From Pseudorasbora parva (taxonomy: Eukaryota > Chordata > Actinopteri > Cypriniformes > Gobionidae): 64,000 nt of DNA. Positions 52,719-63,918 of the stretch are shown piece after piece. The notes under the pieces were generated by a model. It was given only the letters and a program-made list of their open reading frames with translations. It made no database searches and was not told where the DNA came from. The stretch lies in NCBI RefSeq assembly GCF_024679245.1, contig NC_090183.1, positions 21,061,207-21,125,206 on the forward strand. Reading direction: 5' to 3'. How positions within the stretch are numbered: the first letter of the stretch is position 1; each line of letters opens with the position of its first letter. The translations under genes were made by a program, and so were the position numbers.

Positions 52719-53750
52719 TAAAGGGGGGGTGAAACACTCAGTTTCAGTCAATCTCATGTCAATCTTGAGTACCTATAGAGTAGTATTGCATCCTTCATAT
52801 CTCCGAAAAGTCTTTCGTTTTATTATATTTGTAAAAGAAATATGGGCTGTACCGAGTCTTTCCGGAAAAAACCGAGCGCCTGGAGGCGTATCGTGTGGGC
52901 GGAGCTAAAGAATGACATATGCGCAAAGCGGTGACGTCCTCAAGCGTTGCGAAACCATAGACTGTAAAAAAATAGAAACCCATCGCTATCTCAGCTAATA
53001 GATATGATCCAGAATCTAATTCGGAGGCTGAAATAGAAACAGCAACAGCAGGACGTCCGTCTCTGTGGTATGTACTGTATTTAGAGGCCTGTCAACATGA
53101 CATGATTCGGTTTATGGACTATTGTATGCGACCAAACCTTAGTAGCAAGCAAAACGGTTTTGCACGTCAGAATAGTGTAACAAGTTACATAGAACAGCAA
53201 TGAAGTCCGTTAGTGCATTTGAATGACGAAGCACGCGATCGTGTCGTTTACTGATGTTTACATACGCGACGATAAGCAACAGCACAGACATTTGAAGCAG
53301 TTTTACTTACCGGCTGCTTCCAAAGCAGGACCGAACCTTTATCGCTGGGACGGCTCCGTCAAAAACACACTTCTTGGAGTGTGGAGATCCACTTAGCGAT
53401 GCGACTGAAGCATTTCTGCATTCAAATCGGTTCAAATGCAGCGCTGCCTTCCCGGAATGTTGTGCTGAAGTGTTGAAGTCGCTTAATGTCAAAGTGGAGG
53501 AATGAAGTGGAGCGCGGCGCGGACTATAACCGACATTAGTGTTCACGGACGACTGGATCTGCAGCTGAGAGAGTGTTTACGGCTGTGCATTTCCTCTCTC
53601 TCCCTCTAGTGACGCGCGCGCGCACCCTACCGGGAGAAGAGCCCGTACGGCCCATACAAGGACCTACGACCATATAAGTCGTGTATCCATACCTTTAAAT
53701 ACGACCAATACAAGCGTTTCCTATAATAGTGCCCCTACCGGCAGCTGGAG
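52719..53750. repeat. Dispersed fish transposon-like repeat
   Basis: Begins AAAGGGGGGGTGAAACACTC. It contains GCCTGGAGGCGTATCGTGTG and later GACGCGCGCGCGCACCC near 53610 and CGTACGGCCCATACAAGG near 53645. I recognise it as a common cyprinid repeat, but cannot name the superfamily. A minus-strand frame at 53546-53307 has no recognised domain. Confidence 0.5.
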
Positions 53751-54130
53751 ATATGTCACTTTAAGAAACTCTCGCCTCAATTCATTGTGGCTTTTCTATT
53801 TACTTGCTCTTTTGTTAAACTCTTGCAGCTATTCGAAGTGGTTTGTTTATTCCTATAAAAATATGGATTTTAGATGACTTCGAGACACGTACAGGTAGGG
53901 GTTCCATACATCCCGTAAAGTAGTCGATCGTCACGTATTTATGAATGAAATCATGTGTCGTGTTTAAATATGGGACATTTTGTCCGATTTTTCAAGCACG
54001 GTGACGTTCAAATCATTAATACGGACGCAAGCATAGTAAGTTTTCATTGTAATATTCATTTGAAATTCTCCAGTGATGGGAAAGGGATCATGTTAAAAGT
54101 GCACACGATGTTACCATGTTTTTACCATAT
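53751..54130. other. Unassigned DNA
   Basis: No frame or repeat assigned. It precedes the type-2 minisatellite. Confidence 0.35.
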
Positions 54131-54384
54131 CGATCATGTCGGTAACCAGAACACTTGCAATGCTTTTACCACAGTAGCCATGGTTTTACTGTGGTATTTG
54201 TAGGTAAAGCACGGTAACCACAACACTCACAATGTTTTTACCACAGTAACATAGTTTTACTGTGGTATTTGTAAAGCACGGTAACCAGAACACTTGCAAT
54301 GTTTTTACCACAGTAACATAGTTTTACTGTGGTATTTGTAAAGCACGGTAACCAGAACACTTGCAATGCTTTTACCACAGTAAC
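54131..54384. repeat. 68-72-bp hairpin minisatellite (type 2), left part
   Basis: About four units containing TTACCACAGTAAC and ATAGTTTTACTGTGGTA, interrupted at 54385 by DIRS element 2 and continued at 60083. Confidence 0.9.
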
Positions 54385-54427
54385 GTACTCGGTTACTTTC
54401 GTAACCTCGGTTCCCTGAGAGAGAGGA

Positions 54428-54697
54428 ACGAGTATTACGTATGGGAAAAACTCCTTTTCTCGAGAATGTGAAGCAAAACTTTTAATAAAGGTATCTATGT
54501 AAAGCGCAGTGAGCTGCACGGCCATAGCCCAGCGCGAGGAGCGCTCTGATTGGCCGGGCTGCGGCAACTGCAGGAACCTATGGTGAGGCGGCTGAGAGGA
54601 ACGAACCAATGGGGGGCGTTCCAGAAGCCCGCCGAAAAAGGTGCTTATATTTGCATACAGGAGGCTATATAAGACCCTAATTCGCCATAGGTGTCAG
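54428..54697 (+). repeat. Left inverted terminal repeat of DIRS element 2
   Basis: Complementary to 59793-60060. It contains TATA-like CTATATAAGACC near 54665. Confidence 0.9.
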
Positions 54698-54749
54698 GTT
54701 TTAAGATCGACTGAAGCGATACCTGAGAAGCATAAACACGGCACGGAAC

Positions 54750-54842
54750 GTAATACTCGTTCCTCTCTCTCAGGGAACCGAGGTTACGAAAGTAACCGAG
54801 TACGTTCCCTTTCGAGAGAGGTTCCTCGTATTACGTATGGGA
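54750..54842. repeat. Internal complementary region of DIRS element 2
   Basis: 54750-54803 is the exact complement of the left end (GTACTCGGTTAC ...) and 54804-54842 that of the right end. The two meet at GTT, preserving the circle junction. Confidence 0.93.
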
Positions 54843-55092
54843 ACACAATGTAAAGCGCCGTGTGTGCTGACTGACCCAGTATACCCAAAGCACATGTTAT
54901 AAACCCCCGAGACACCGACAGAGGCGGCTTATAAGGGGAATGAAGAACCGGAAGAGTCGGTTCGTTTGAACAGCTGATCGGACATAGTCGGATCTTATGA
55001 TGAATGAATAGTGCTTAAGGACTAATGTGTACAGGCCAAAATGTAAGGCAATCTGTTTGCCAGGGTCAAGATAGAGCCTAGATGGAGAGAAG

Positions 55093-55985
55093 CCCTGCTT
55101 GTAGAGCTGGAACCTCCAACTTGTAGAATCTGATAAAAGTGGACGGAGAGGCCCAGCCTGCCGCCGCACAGATATCTTCCAAAGAAATGTCACACGACCA
55201 AGCCCAAGATGAGGCCATGCCTCTAGAGGAGTGGGCTTAAATGCCTGTAGGACAGGTTAGGTCCTGGACCTATATGCTAGTGGGACTGCATCCACTATCC
55301 AGTATGAGAGACTGTTTCATGACAGCACAAACTTTAGTGCGGCCACCGAAGCAATGAAGAGCTGATCCGACTGCCTGAAGGGGGCGGAGCGCTCTAAATA
55401 CAATCTCAATGCTCTGACTGGGCAGAATAGGTTTGCGTCTTATTCTCTCTGAGACGCGGGTTAAGCAGTGCAAAGACCTGCATACTGAAGGGGTTGATAG
55501 CACTTTCAGCATAAAACCATGCCTCGGTTTGAGCACAACCTTGAAGTTGCTGGACCCAAACTCAAGACAGGAAGGGCTCATGGAGAGTGCAGGTAAGCCA
55601 CCCACTCGGTTAACCGAGGCCACAGCCAGCAGAAAAACGGTTTTGAGTGATATGTGCTTCAAGCTCGTGTTCTGAAGTGGTTAGGAGGGGGAACCCTTCA
55701 CGGCCTCCAAAACCATGGCGAGGTCCCAAATAGGGACCGAGGTAGGGGCAAGGCGGGCTGAATCTCCTGGCCCCTTTAAGAAAACACACAATAAGATCAC
55801 TTTTCCCTAGTGAATGTGCCGCGATCGGAGCGTGGCTAGCTGCTATGGCGGAGACACACACCCCGAGTATGGAGGGGGGACGGCCCGCATCCATTAGCTC
55901 TTGGAGAAAGCGAGCGGTTCCGCCAGTTCGCATGAGTGTGCGTCGATGTTTCGCGTGGCACATTGGTTAGAAAACCACTGACCAC
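55093..55985 (-). pseudogene. DIRS element 2 tyrosine recombinase
   Basis: From 55930 down: FLQELMDAGRPPSILGVCVS, AIAASHAPIAAHSLGKSDL and FLKGARRF (core-binding domain). The catalytic domain follows with FLLAVASVNRVGGLPAL (Arg), VVLKPRHGFMLKVLSTP and FGGRTK, then, near 55230, AHSSRGMASSWAWSCD (H-x-x-R), DICAAAGWASPSTF and IRFYKLEVPALQ with the nucleophile Tyr. Stops and frameshifts lie near 55680, 55270 and 55240. All key catalytic residues can still be recognised. Confidence 0.92.
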
Positions 55986-56045
55986 TTCAAAGCAGAGCTG
56001 CCAGATAGCAGGGGCTCTAGCTTCCGAAATAGTGTTCATAACTTG

Positions 56046-56540
56046 TCAGAGAGGTTCCCGGATACCGTTGATGGGCCATACGTGGAGGGCCCACAGCTCG
56101 GGATTGGGATGCCAGACCTTCCCTTTCATTGGCAGAATAGGCATGGGGCTGTGTCTGACAGCTGAAACAGTATGGAGAACCATGTGCGGTTCTTCCAAAG
56201 TGGGGCTATTAAAAAGCACAGGCTGCAGCTGGATCGCGATCGGAGGGAACATATAGAGGGAGTCTGGGCCAACATGGGCCAGGGCATCCCTGCGTTTGCA
56301 GAAAAAATATTGGGCAGCGTGTGCTGTGCGAGCTGAATTGTTTGCGGGTAAAGGGACCATCCCCCTGGGGACATGGGTCCTCTGGATAACATGTCCAGAC
56401 CCTGATTCAGAATACCTGGCACGTAAGCCGCCCTTAGGGAGCTCAGATTGTGCTCTGCCCATAAAATGAGATGCTTAGCCATGCAGTGAACAGAGTCTGA
56501 TCTCGGCTGCCCTAGCGATTTTATGTACATTATCAAGACG
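56046..56540 (-). pseudogene. DIRS element 2 RNase H and downstream region
   Basis: Begins in the RNase H domain (MIMYIKSLGQPRS, MAKHLILWAEHNLSSLRAAY, VPGILNQGLDMLSRG) and continues, in another frame, with residues ANAGMPWPMLAQ, which lead toward the recombinase in DIRS polyproteins. The front part with its catalytic residues is missing because RT and RNase H are fused by a deletion at about 56535. Confidence 0.85.
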
Positions 56541-56976
56541 TGGTGGTTCTTATGCCGTAAGTCTTGAGTCTATGACAATGACTGTACTGATAAGCCTGCC
56601 CCTCGAAGGCGAATCTCAAGAATGGCCTGTAGTGGGGGTGGGGGGTTATCGTAACGTGAAGTATGCGTTTTTCAGATCTATTGAGAAAACCCAATCCCCG
56701 GGGCGAATGTGCGCGAGGATTTGTTTCACCGTCAGCACCTTGAAACGAGCGTGTCATAAGTGCTTTGTTCAGATGCCTGGAAAATGGGCCTGAGACCGCC
56801 ACCCATTTTCGGCATGAGGAATTAGCGACAGTAAAAACCTGACTCGCTAGCGTCGGGTGTACTGTTTTCGCCGCTCTCTCCTTTAACAGTCTCAATGCCT
56901 CAGCGAGAAGCACGTGACTGACACTGCTTCTTACAGAGGGCTCGACCACGGCTTGAATCGCGGGGTCTGCGAGCAA
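56541..56976 (-). pseudogene. DIRS element 2 reverse transcriptase, N-terminal remnant
   Basis: Recognisable pieces are FLNRSEKRILHVTI, HYRPFLRFAFEGQAYQY (the end of RT motif B region in DIRS elements) and, upstream, a serine- and leucine-rich gag-RT linker with VSHVLLAEALRLL. Motif A Asp is not preserved, and the YLDD box and thumb are deleted. This copy could not make its own RT. Confidence 0.82.
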
Positions 56977-57018
56977 AACTGTAGCGAGAACCTCGTTTTA
57001 TATGTTCAACACCCAATA

Positions 57019-57453
57019 TTATATACCAGGAATGGCCTGCCAGGCCTGGGCTCGTAAAGCCAGGGGTTGAATTAGATTCGGGGGCTGGCCGCTTAGTAAT
57101 AGGGGCCTGTTAGCCGGGTTGCTTGTGCTGTAACACTGCTTGTAACACTGTGGGGATAGTGTTAGTTTTGGCGGTGCAGGCTTTGCAGTGGGCGCACGCC
57201 TCACATTTATATTGTGTGTGCGAGAGTGAACTTTGTGAAAAGTGCTTGGGTGCAGGAGTGCAGACTGTAAAGTGGGCACATTTCCTACATAGAAAGCTCT
57301 TTTGTGTGTAGTGTAAACAATGTGCAGTGGCGCACAACCTACGTAGAATACCCACGGTGCAAACCAGTGAGCAAATCCACAGGGGTAAACGCACACAGCA
57401 TTAGTGTGCAGACGAGCGTGTTTAACACAGGCTAGTTGACTGCAATATTTCAT
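57019..57453 (-). pseudogene. DIRS element 2 gag-like cysteine-rich frame
   Basis: A 144-codon frame and an overlapping shifted one carry cysteine clusters (CRKCAHFTVC and CEACAHCKAC, near 57290 and 57200) of the kind found in the gag of vertebrate DIRS elements, perhaps zinc-binding. Frames switch within the region, so it is decayed. Its place between leader and RT fits gag. No capsid motif can be named. Confidence 0.55.
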
Positions 57454-57994
57454 CTCCAGTCACTTAACTTAAGGGAACTGGGAGAATGTAAGGAAGTGCG
57501 GGTGGTATGTGAGCCATTCCACAATGCCGTTATGCTCTAGTCTAGACTGAAAGCGCGCATGCAGACAAGCGTGTTTGACCACAGGCTAGTTGACTGCAAT
57601 AAGGCTAGTTGACTTTATATGGTGTAATCCGGCCGCGGCGGGATTTATTTGTGATTTTGTGAGGCTGAATTAACAGTGCTTATGTAGGGGTGCACACTGT
57701 GTAGTGGACACTTTGTCTACAGTGTAAAAACCTTTCCAGCCGCCTGAATAAAGGGGACTGGAAGTGATAGAGTGAAAAAAGGGCTTAGCTTGGCAGCCAT
57801 TTTCCGACGCCCTTATGCTCTGACAGTGAGCGCGTGCTATGACGTAAGCCGCGCTCTAGTCAGCAACGCGCTGTGGAAGGGGCGCGCGCTATCATGACAA
57901 GGCAGCCATTACAACTTCCTTGGCAGTAAGCGCGCGCTGCAGCGACATTGTTCTTGACATACCCAACAGCCCGAGCTCGCTCGTCTAACTTACT
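57454..57994. other. DIRS element 2 leader DNA
   Basis: Non-coding. GGCTAGTTGACTGCAATA is repeated near 57430, 57585 and 57602. GC-rich toward 57900. Confidence 0.45.
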
Positions 57995-59232
57995 CTAGTA
58001 TTCTCTGTCCGCAGCGCTTCAGCACGGCGGCGGTAGAATGAGCACGGCGAGAGCTTCGGCTCGAGTTTGTTTATTCACTCTAGTATTCTCTGTCCGCGGC
58101 GATAGAGCGACAGGACGAGAGAATTGGAAGCGTGAGGTAAAACTCTGTCCGCGGCGCTTCTAGCACGGCGAGAGCTTCGGCTCGAGTTAGTTAATTCACT
58201 CTAGTATTCTCTGTCCGCGGCGATAGAGCGACAGGACGAGAGAATTGGAAGCGTGAGGTAAAACTCTGTCCGCGGCGCTTCTAGCACGGCGAGAGCTTCG
58301 GCTCGAGTTTGTTTATTCACTCTAGTATTCTCTGTCCGCGGCGATAGAGCGACAGGACGAGAGAATTGGAAGCGTGAGGTAAAACTCTGTCCGCGGCGCT
58401 TCTAGCACGGCGAGAGCTTCGGCTCGAGTTTGTTTATTCACTCTAGTATTCTCTGTCCGCGGCGATAGAGCGACAGGACGAGAGAATTGGAAGCGTGAGG
58501 TAAAACTCTGTCCGCGGCGCTTCTAGCACGGCGAGAGCTTCGGCTCGAGTTTGTTTATTCACTCTAGTATTCTCCGTCCGCGGCGATAGAGCGACAGGAC
58601 GAGAGAATTGGAAGCGTGAGGTAAAACTCTGTCCGCGGCGCTTCTAGCACGGCGAGAGCTTCGGCTCGAGTTTGTTTATTCACTCTAGTATTCTCTGTCC
58701 GCGGCGATAGAGCGACAGGACGAGAGAATTGGAAGCGTGAGGTAAAACTCTGTCCGCGACGCTTCTAGCACGGCGAGAGCTTCGGCTCGAGTTTGTTTAT
58801 TCACTCTAGTATTCTCTGTCCGCGGCGATAGAGCGACAGGACGAGAGAATTGGAAGCGTGAGGTAAAACTCTGTCCGCGGCGCTTCTAGCACGGCGAGAG
58901 CTTCGGCTCGAGTTTGTTTATTCACTCTAGTATTCTCCGTCCGCGGCGATAGAGCGACAGGACGAGAGAATTGGAAGCGTGAGGTAAAACTCTGTCCGCG
59001 GCGCTTCTAGCACGGCGAGAGCTTCGGCTCGAGTTTGTTTATTCACTCTAGTATTCTCTGTCCGCGGCGATAGAGCGACAGGACGAGAGAATTGGAAGCG
59101 TGAGGTAAAACTCTGTCCGCGGCGCTTCTAGCACGGCGAGAGCTTCGGCTCGAGTTTGTTTATTCACTCTAGTATTCTCTGTCCGCGGCGATATCGCGAC
59201 TGAACCAGAGAAGAGGAAGACTGAGGAAAAAC
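57995..59232. repeat. 121-bp tandem array inside DIRS element 2, about ten units
   Basis: ACTCTGTCCGCGGCGCTTC recurs at an exact step of 121 bp (58143, 58264, 58385, 58506, 58627, 58748, 58869, 58990, 59111), with degenerate units at both ends. Each unit has two GTCCGCGGCG words and a CGGCTCGAG. 121 is not a multiple of three, so the array does not encode a protein repeat. Units differ by only a few bases. Confidence 0.96.
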
Positions 59233-59792
59233 TCCGTCTGTCCGCGGCGCCTCCTCAGCGCGACGGTATAGTGACGAGAGCTTCGGCTCGAGTTCGCCTA
59301 TTCACTCTAGTATTCTCTGTCCGCGGCTGTAGCGCGACGGAATGAGAGAAGAGTGAGAACAACTCTGTGGCAGCGGCGGAAGAAGAGCCGCGGCGGCGGC
59401 AGAGTGAAGAGAGCTTCGGCTTGAGTGTGCTCATGTCCTCTAACATTCTCTCTTTCCGCGGCGCTATTCAGCGCGACGGGACGAGAGCAGAGGGAGAGTG
59501 AGAAGAGCTCCGTCTTTCCGCGGCGCTTAACGACGCGGCGGAACGAGAGTCCTCGAGTAGAACAAGCCTGTAAGCTCTAGAAGTGGCGTTGCAGCGGCAA
59601 CACACACACAAACACATATAACACTCAACATAGACACAGTTTAAAGGATATATAACGCCGGATGGCGTAGCTGGAACGGCAGAGAAGGCGGAGAGGGAGT
59701 CCGTCGTCCTCAGCTGCAGGTTCCGCTGGTGCCTTTTCAACGGCGGTGCTTCTTCCGGAGACCAGCGAAGGTATCGCTGAAGGAGATAAAAT
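59233..59792. other. DIRS element 2 leader between array and right ITR
   Basis: GC-rich DNA with further single copies of CTCTGTCCGCGGC words and GAGAGCTTCGGCT, diverged from the array. Frames are short and not recognised. Confidence 0.45.
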
Positions 59793-60060
59793 CTGACACC
59801 TATGGCGAATTAGGGTCTTATATAGCCTCCTGTATGCAAATATAAGCACCTTTTTCGGCGGGCTTCTGGAACGCCCCCCATTGGTTCGTTCCTCTCAGCC
59901 GCCTCACCATAGGTTCCTGCAGTTGCCGCAGCCCGGCCAATCAGAGCGCTCCTCGCGCTGGGCTATGGCCGTGCAGCTCACTGCGCTTTACATAGATACC
60001 TTTATTAAAAGTTTTGCTTCACATTCTCGAGAAAAGGAGTTTTTCCCATACGTAATACGA
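59793..60060 (-). repeat. Right inverted terminal repeat of DIRS element 2
   Basis: Complement of 54428-54697, followed by the unique outer end GAGGAACCTCTCTCGAAAGG up to 60082. Confidence 0.9.
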
Positions 60061-60082
60061 GGAACCTCTCTCGAAAGGGAAC

Positions 60083-61390
60083 CATAGTTTTACTGTGGTA
60101 TCTGTTGTTAAAGCATGGTATCCACAACACTTACAGTGCTTTTACCACAGTAACATAGTTTTACTGTGGTATGTGTTGTTAAAGTAGGTAACCACAACAC
60201 TTACAATGCTTTTACCTCAGTAACCATAGTTTTACTGTGGTATCTGTTGTTAAAGCATGGTAACCACAACACTTACAATGCTTTTACCACAGTAACCATA
60301 GTTTTACTGTGGTATCTGTTGTTAAAGCATGGTAACCACAACACTTACAATGCTTTTACCTCAGTAACCATAGTTTTACTGTGGTATTTGTTGTTAAAGT
60401 AGGTAACCACAACACTTACAATGCTTTTACCTCAGTAACCATAGTTTTACTGTGGTATCTGTTGTTAAAGCATGGTAACCACAACACTTACAATGCTTTT
60501 ACCACAGTAACCATAGTTTTACTGTGGTATCTGTTGTTAAACCATGATAACCACAACAGTCACAATGTTTTTACCACAGTAACATAGTTTTACTGTGGTA
60601 TTTGTTGTTAAAGTAGGTAACCACAACACTTACAATGCTTTTACCTCAGTAACCATAGTTTTACTGTGGTATCTGTTGTTAAAGCATGGTAACCACAACA
60701 CTTACAATGCTTTTACCACAGTAACCATAGTTTTACTGTGGTATCTGTTGTTAAACCATGATAACCACAACAGTCACAATGTTTTTACCACAGTAACATA
60801 GTTTTACTGTGGTATTTGTTGTTAAAGTAGGTAACCACAACACTTACAATGCTTTTACCTCAGTAACCATAGTTTTACTGTGGTATTTGTTGTTAAAGTA
60901 GGTAACCACAACACTTACAATGCTTTTACCTCAGTAACCATAGTTTTACTGTGGTATTTGTTGTTAAAGTAGGTAACCACAACACTTACAATGCTTTTAC
61001 CACAGTAACCATAGTTTTACTGTGGTATCTGTTGTTAAAGCACGATAACCACAACACTTGCTAATCTATTAAAGTTACCACAGTAGTAGTACCCATATTT
61101 GTACTGTGGTATTTGTTGTTAAAGCTCAATAAAAAACGATTTCATGGTTTTACCTCAGTAACCATAGTTTTGCTGTGGTATTTTGTTGTTAAAGCACGGT
61201 AAACACAATACTTTCCATGGTTTCACCACAGTAAGCATAGTTTTACTTTTGTATTTGTAGTTAAAGCACAGTAACCATGACACGTACCATGGTTTTACCT
61301 CAGTAACTGTACTTTTACTGTGTTCTATTAGTAGTTAAAGCACTGCATACCATGGTTCTACCACAATAACCCCAACACTTGCCATGCCTT
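60083..61390. repeat. 71-bp hairpin minisatellite (type 2), right part
   Basis: TACTGTGGTA recurs at 71-72 bp steps from 60091 (60162, 60233, 60305, 60377 and on) for about 17 units, degrading after about 61060. Every good unit contains TACCACAGTAA ... TTACTGTGGTA, an 11-bp inverted repeat with a 6-9 base loop. Repeated open frames across it are artefacts. Confidence 0.93.
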
Positions 61391-61954
61391 TAATGTTTTG
61401 TTTTTTTCTAATTCAATATTTATGTTATTGTAATTTAATATTTTTCTGTCTTGCAGTGTCTTCAGATCACCTGCTCCTCCATCTCCAACAACAACCTTAA
61501 ATCCAACAGTTATTTTAAGAAGCCATCTCTTGCAAAAGCTAACTTACTATCTGTCTGTCTATCTTTCTGTCTGTCTGTCTTTCTCTGTCTCTCAGCTTTT
61601 TTCTGAACTGTATTTTGTAATTCATCTACACATATCTTGGCATATTTTTAAAACTCAAAATCTTATTTTGACCAGTTATGTCAGAAAGCTGCTAGTATTA
61701 ACAGGGAACTTGAACTCAAAGCTCCCAATGCTGATCTTGAAGAAGCTGCAATGGAGGATGAACAAGTCCTTTAAAGGTTCAGCCCTTCACAGGTAAAGGT
61801 GAATACATTTAGCTTTAACAGATTTGTTTTTAAGGAATGTATCTTTATTATGTTATGTGTTATTAACTTTCCTTAAAGTCCTTCCTCTTATATATATTGG
61901 TCACAGATAATTTTTAACACTGCCTCAACATGTATATATTTCTCTTTGTTTCAG
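61391..61954. other. Unassigned DNA with a CTGT-rich microsatellite
   Basis: TCTGTCTGTC repeats at about 61548-61592. TTCTGTCTTGCAG at 61445-61457 looks like an acceptor, but the following frame is short. No gene confirmed. Confidence 0.35.
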
Positions 61955-62078
61955 CTGAAAAGGAAGTGATGTCAAGGGCTTGTTTAACCTGTCTTGTTCG
62001 TGGAGTGGGATGAATTTGGCGGTTTATGGAAAAGACTGAAGAAAAGAAAAAAAGCTGCAACGGTACATATTTCCAGTG
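61955..62078 (+). pseudogene. Exon-like segment resembling the exon at 63432
   Basis: Preceded by TTTGTTTCAG and followed by GTATGTCTG. Its last 45 bases (GAAGAAAAGAAAAAAAGC ... CATATTTCCAGTG) align with the end of the segment at 63432-63528. The frame contains stops, so it may be a degenerate duplicate exon. Confidence 0.25.
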
Positions 62079-63431
62079 GTATGTCTGTTTTTGTCGTAAC
62101 CCTTGATTGAACATCACTGCATTCACATTTCGCACAGCATTGGAGGTTTCTTAAACTTTACATATCACACTGCTCCATCAGTAAGATGGGGATGTCATGT
62201 CGACGTAGTAGTAGTTCACACAAATTGTTTATATATGTAAATACGCACTACACCTTACGTCTTTTGCAATGTCTCGTGCATGACATAACATTATAAAAAG
62301 TCGGGGCTCAAGTTAAAATCAGTTCAACTTCTCATCTCGAGACTTTGCGGGTTATTTTCCCATTCCACTGCCCGCGACTCGCGTTTTTCAAAGCAAACAC
62401 GCTTTCTGTGTGAAAAAGGCCATGATTCATTGTCTCGCTATCACCAGATCAATCTCAATTTAAGATTGAACATTGGTCTGGGGAGTCTGCTCAGTATTTT
62501 CTACTGCACAAGAGGCATGATCAATGGGCCTAATTCAAATGACTTTGTTTGCAATTGATAGTCCATCAAACAATCAGACCACAAGAGGCGTGAGCAATAA
62601 GCATCAACCTATCGCTTCTCTATCCGTCATCGTGTTAAATCCACCAATAGCTCACCTGGTGGATAAGCCAGTCTGTGATTGGTTCCCCCACAAGTGAGTC
62701 ACAGAAGCAGTAGAAATGAATGTGCAGGTTTCCAGTCTGAGCTGCAGGGTGAAATCAAATCGCTGGCAGATCGAGCTGGGTTTATCCAGTCTACATACTT
62801 CATACAATTTACCAAGTCAGCAAATTCATAAGATATTGGACAAGCAAACTTGTACAAAATTCTATGGCTTTATTCCTGCTGCTGTCATTGGCTATTGTCT
62901 CAAGTCTCGTGCCGATTGTGCCCCTTGTAAGTAGTCAGACAGTTTATATCAGACATTTTCTATTAAGTCCATTTTATTCTATATTAACCTTTACAAATGG
63001 GAAATGTTTCTTCCGTTCCAACAGTACATGATATCTGCACACACCTCATAGTCTGCCTTTTTTTCTCAATGTTTTTTTTTTATTGAACACATCTGTTAAA
63101 GAAGCAAGAGTCTAGAAATAATAGTTTAACATGTCACATGACACATCAGATCATTTAAGTTTGTTCACACAAAGACCAATAACTATAATGATAACTATTT
63201 TAACATCAACACCAACGGACAATACATTTCTGTTTATTATAAGCACGTGCTGTGGTTATGTTGTCTGCCATTTTAAGTGATCTAATTAGCTGTCAAGGTT
63301 TTTATTTTTCATCAGCTGGAAAAATATTTTTAAATGATTCCAACGATATTGTTCCTCTGTGTCATTAAATGTTATATAGCTGCTGTGTGGACTTGTTCCT
63401 TGGTGTAAAAAGGCCTTTAAACTGCTTACAG
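62079..63431. other. Unassigned DNA with one weak frame
   Basis: A 72-codon plus-strand frame at 62716-62934 (MNVQVSSLSCRVKSNRW...) ends beside a donor-like GTAAGT at 62926. It has no recognised domain. 62440-62640 looks like a dispersed repeat (CACCAGATCAATCTC). The remainder is AT-rich. Confidence 0.3.
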
Positions 63432-63528
63432 CAATCCAAACCAGTCCTGTTGGGGATGAAGAATGAACATGGCCATCTTGTGCCCGAAGAGAAAAGACAG
63501 AATGACGAAAAGGTCCACATTTCCATTG
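63432..63528 (+). CDS. Possible internal exon, product unknown
   Basis: Acceptor-like CTGCTTACAG precedes and donor-like GTATGT follows. The frame reads QSKPVLLGMKNEHGHLVPEE then KRQNDEKVHISI, without stops. It splices in phase with the segment at 63919-63978 (ATT G + AA ATA). Protein family not recognised. The call rests on splice signals and phase only. Confidence 0.3.
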
Positions 63529-63918
63529 GTATGTCTGTATTCAAGCAATGCAATTATATGTAGTACAGCATTTGATGTTGATCTCTCAAAGGACTGTTCA
63601 AGTCAGCAGTTATCATTTTTCACTTATAAATCTTTTTTATAGAATGAGCAAATCAGCTGTGCCATTATCTTTGTAATTTGGCAGGAAATTACTTAATATT
63701 GTGAGACACCTGTTATTCACAGTCACCAAAGTTATTCACCAAAACTCTTTTTTTTTCTAGAATTATTATTGACTTATTATTTTCTCTGATTGTTTGAAGG
63801 AGGATAAAGCCAGTTGATAAAGAAATATGCATTTTGTACATATGTACTAAAGAGTTTTCAATAGATTACTGATTTGTTATGACTGCTTGTATTATGTTCT
63901 CATTTTCTACTTGTACAG
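63529..63918. other. Possible intron between exon-like segments
   Basis: AT-rich DNA starting GTATGTCTG and ending TTGTACAG. No other feature. Confidence 0.3.

Larger units (their letters stand above)
54385..60082 (-). mobile_element. DIRS element 2 (tyrosine-recombinase retrotransposon)
   Basis: 5.7 kb. Inverted terminal repeats (about 54428-54697 and 59793-60060) carry unique outer ends. The internal complementary region at 54750-54842 matches the left end and then the right end exactly, meeting at GTT (54804-54806). AAC stands at both borders and there is no target duplication. Minus-strand remains in order are a Cys-rich gag-like frame, RT (mostly deleted), RNase H and tyrosine recombinase. 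It also carries a 121-bp tandem array in its leader. The host site is the loop of a type-2 minisatellite hairpin. Confidence 0.92.

Noticed and set aside
57995..59232. Regular repeats suggesting a CRISPR array
   Set aside because: The whole 121-bp unit is conserved, so there are no unique spacers, and the setting is a eukaryotic DIRS element.
60166..60801. Repeated frames (NHNTYNAFT...) that look like a repeat protein
   Set aside because: They follow the 71-72-bp satellite, shift frame between units and have no start or stop pattern of a gene.
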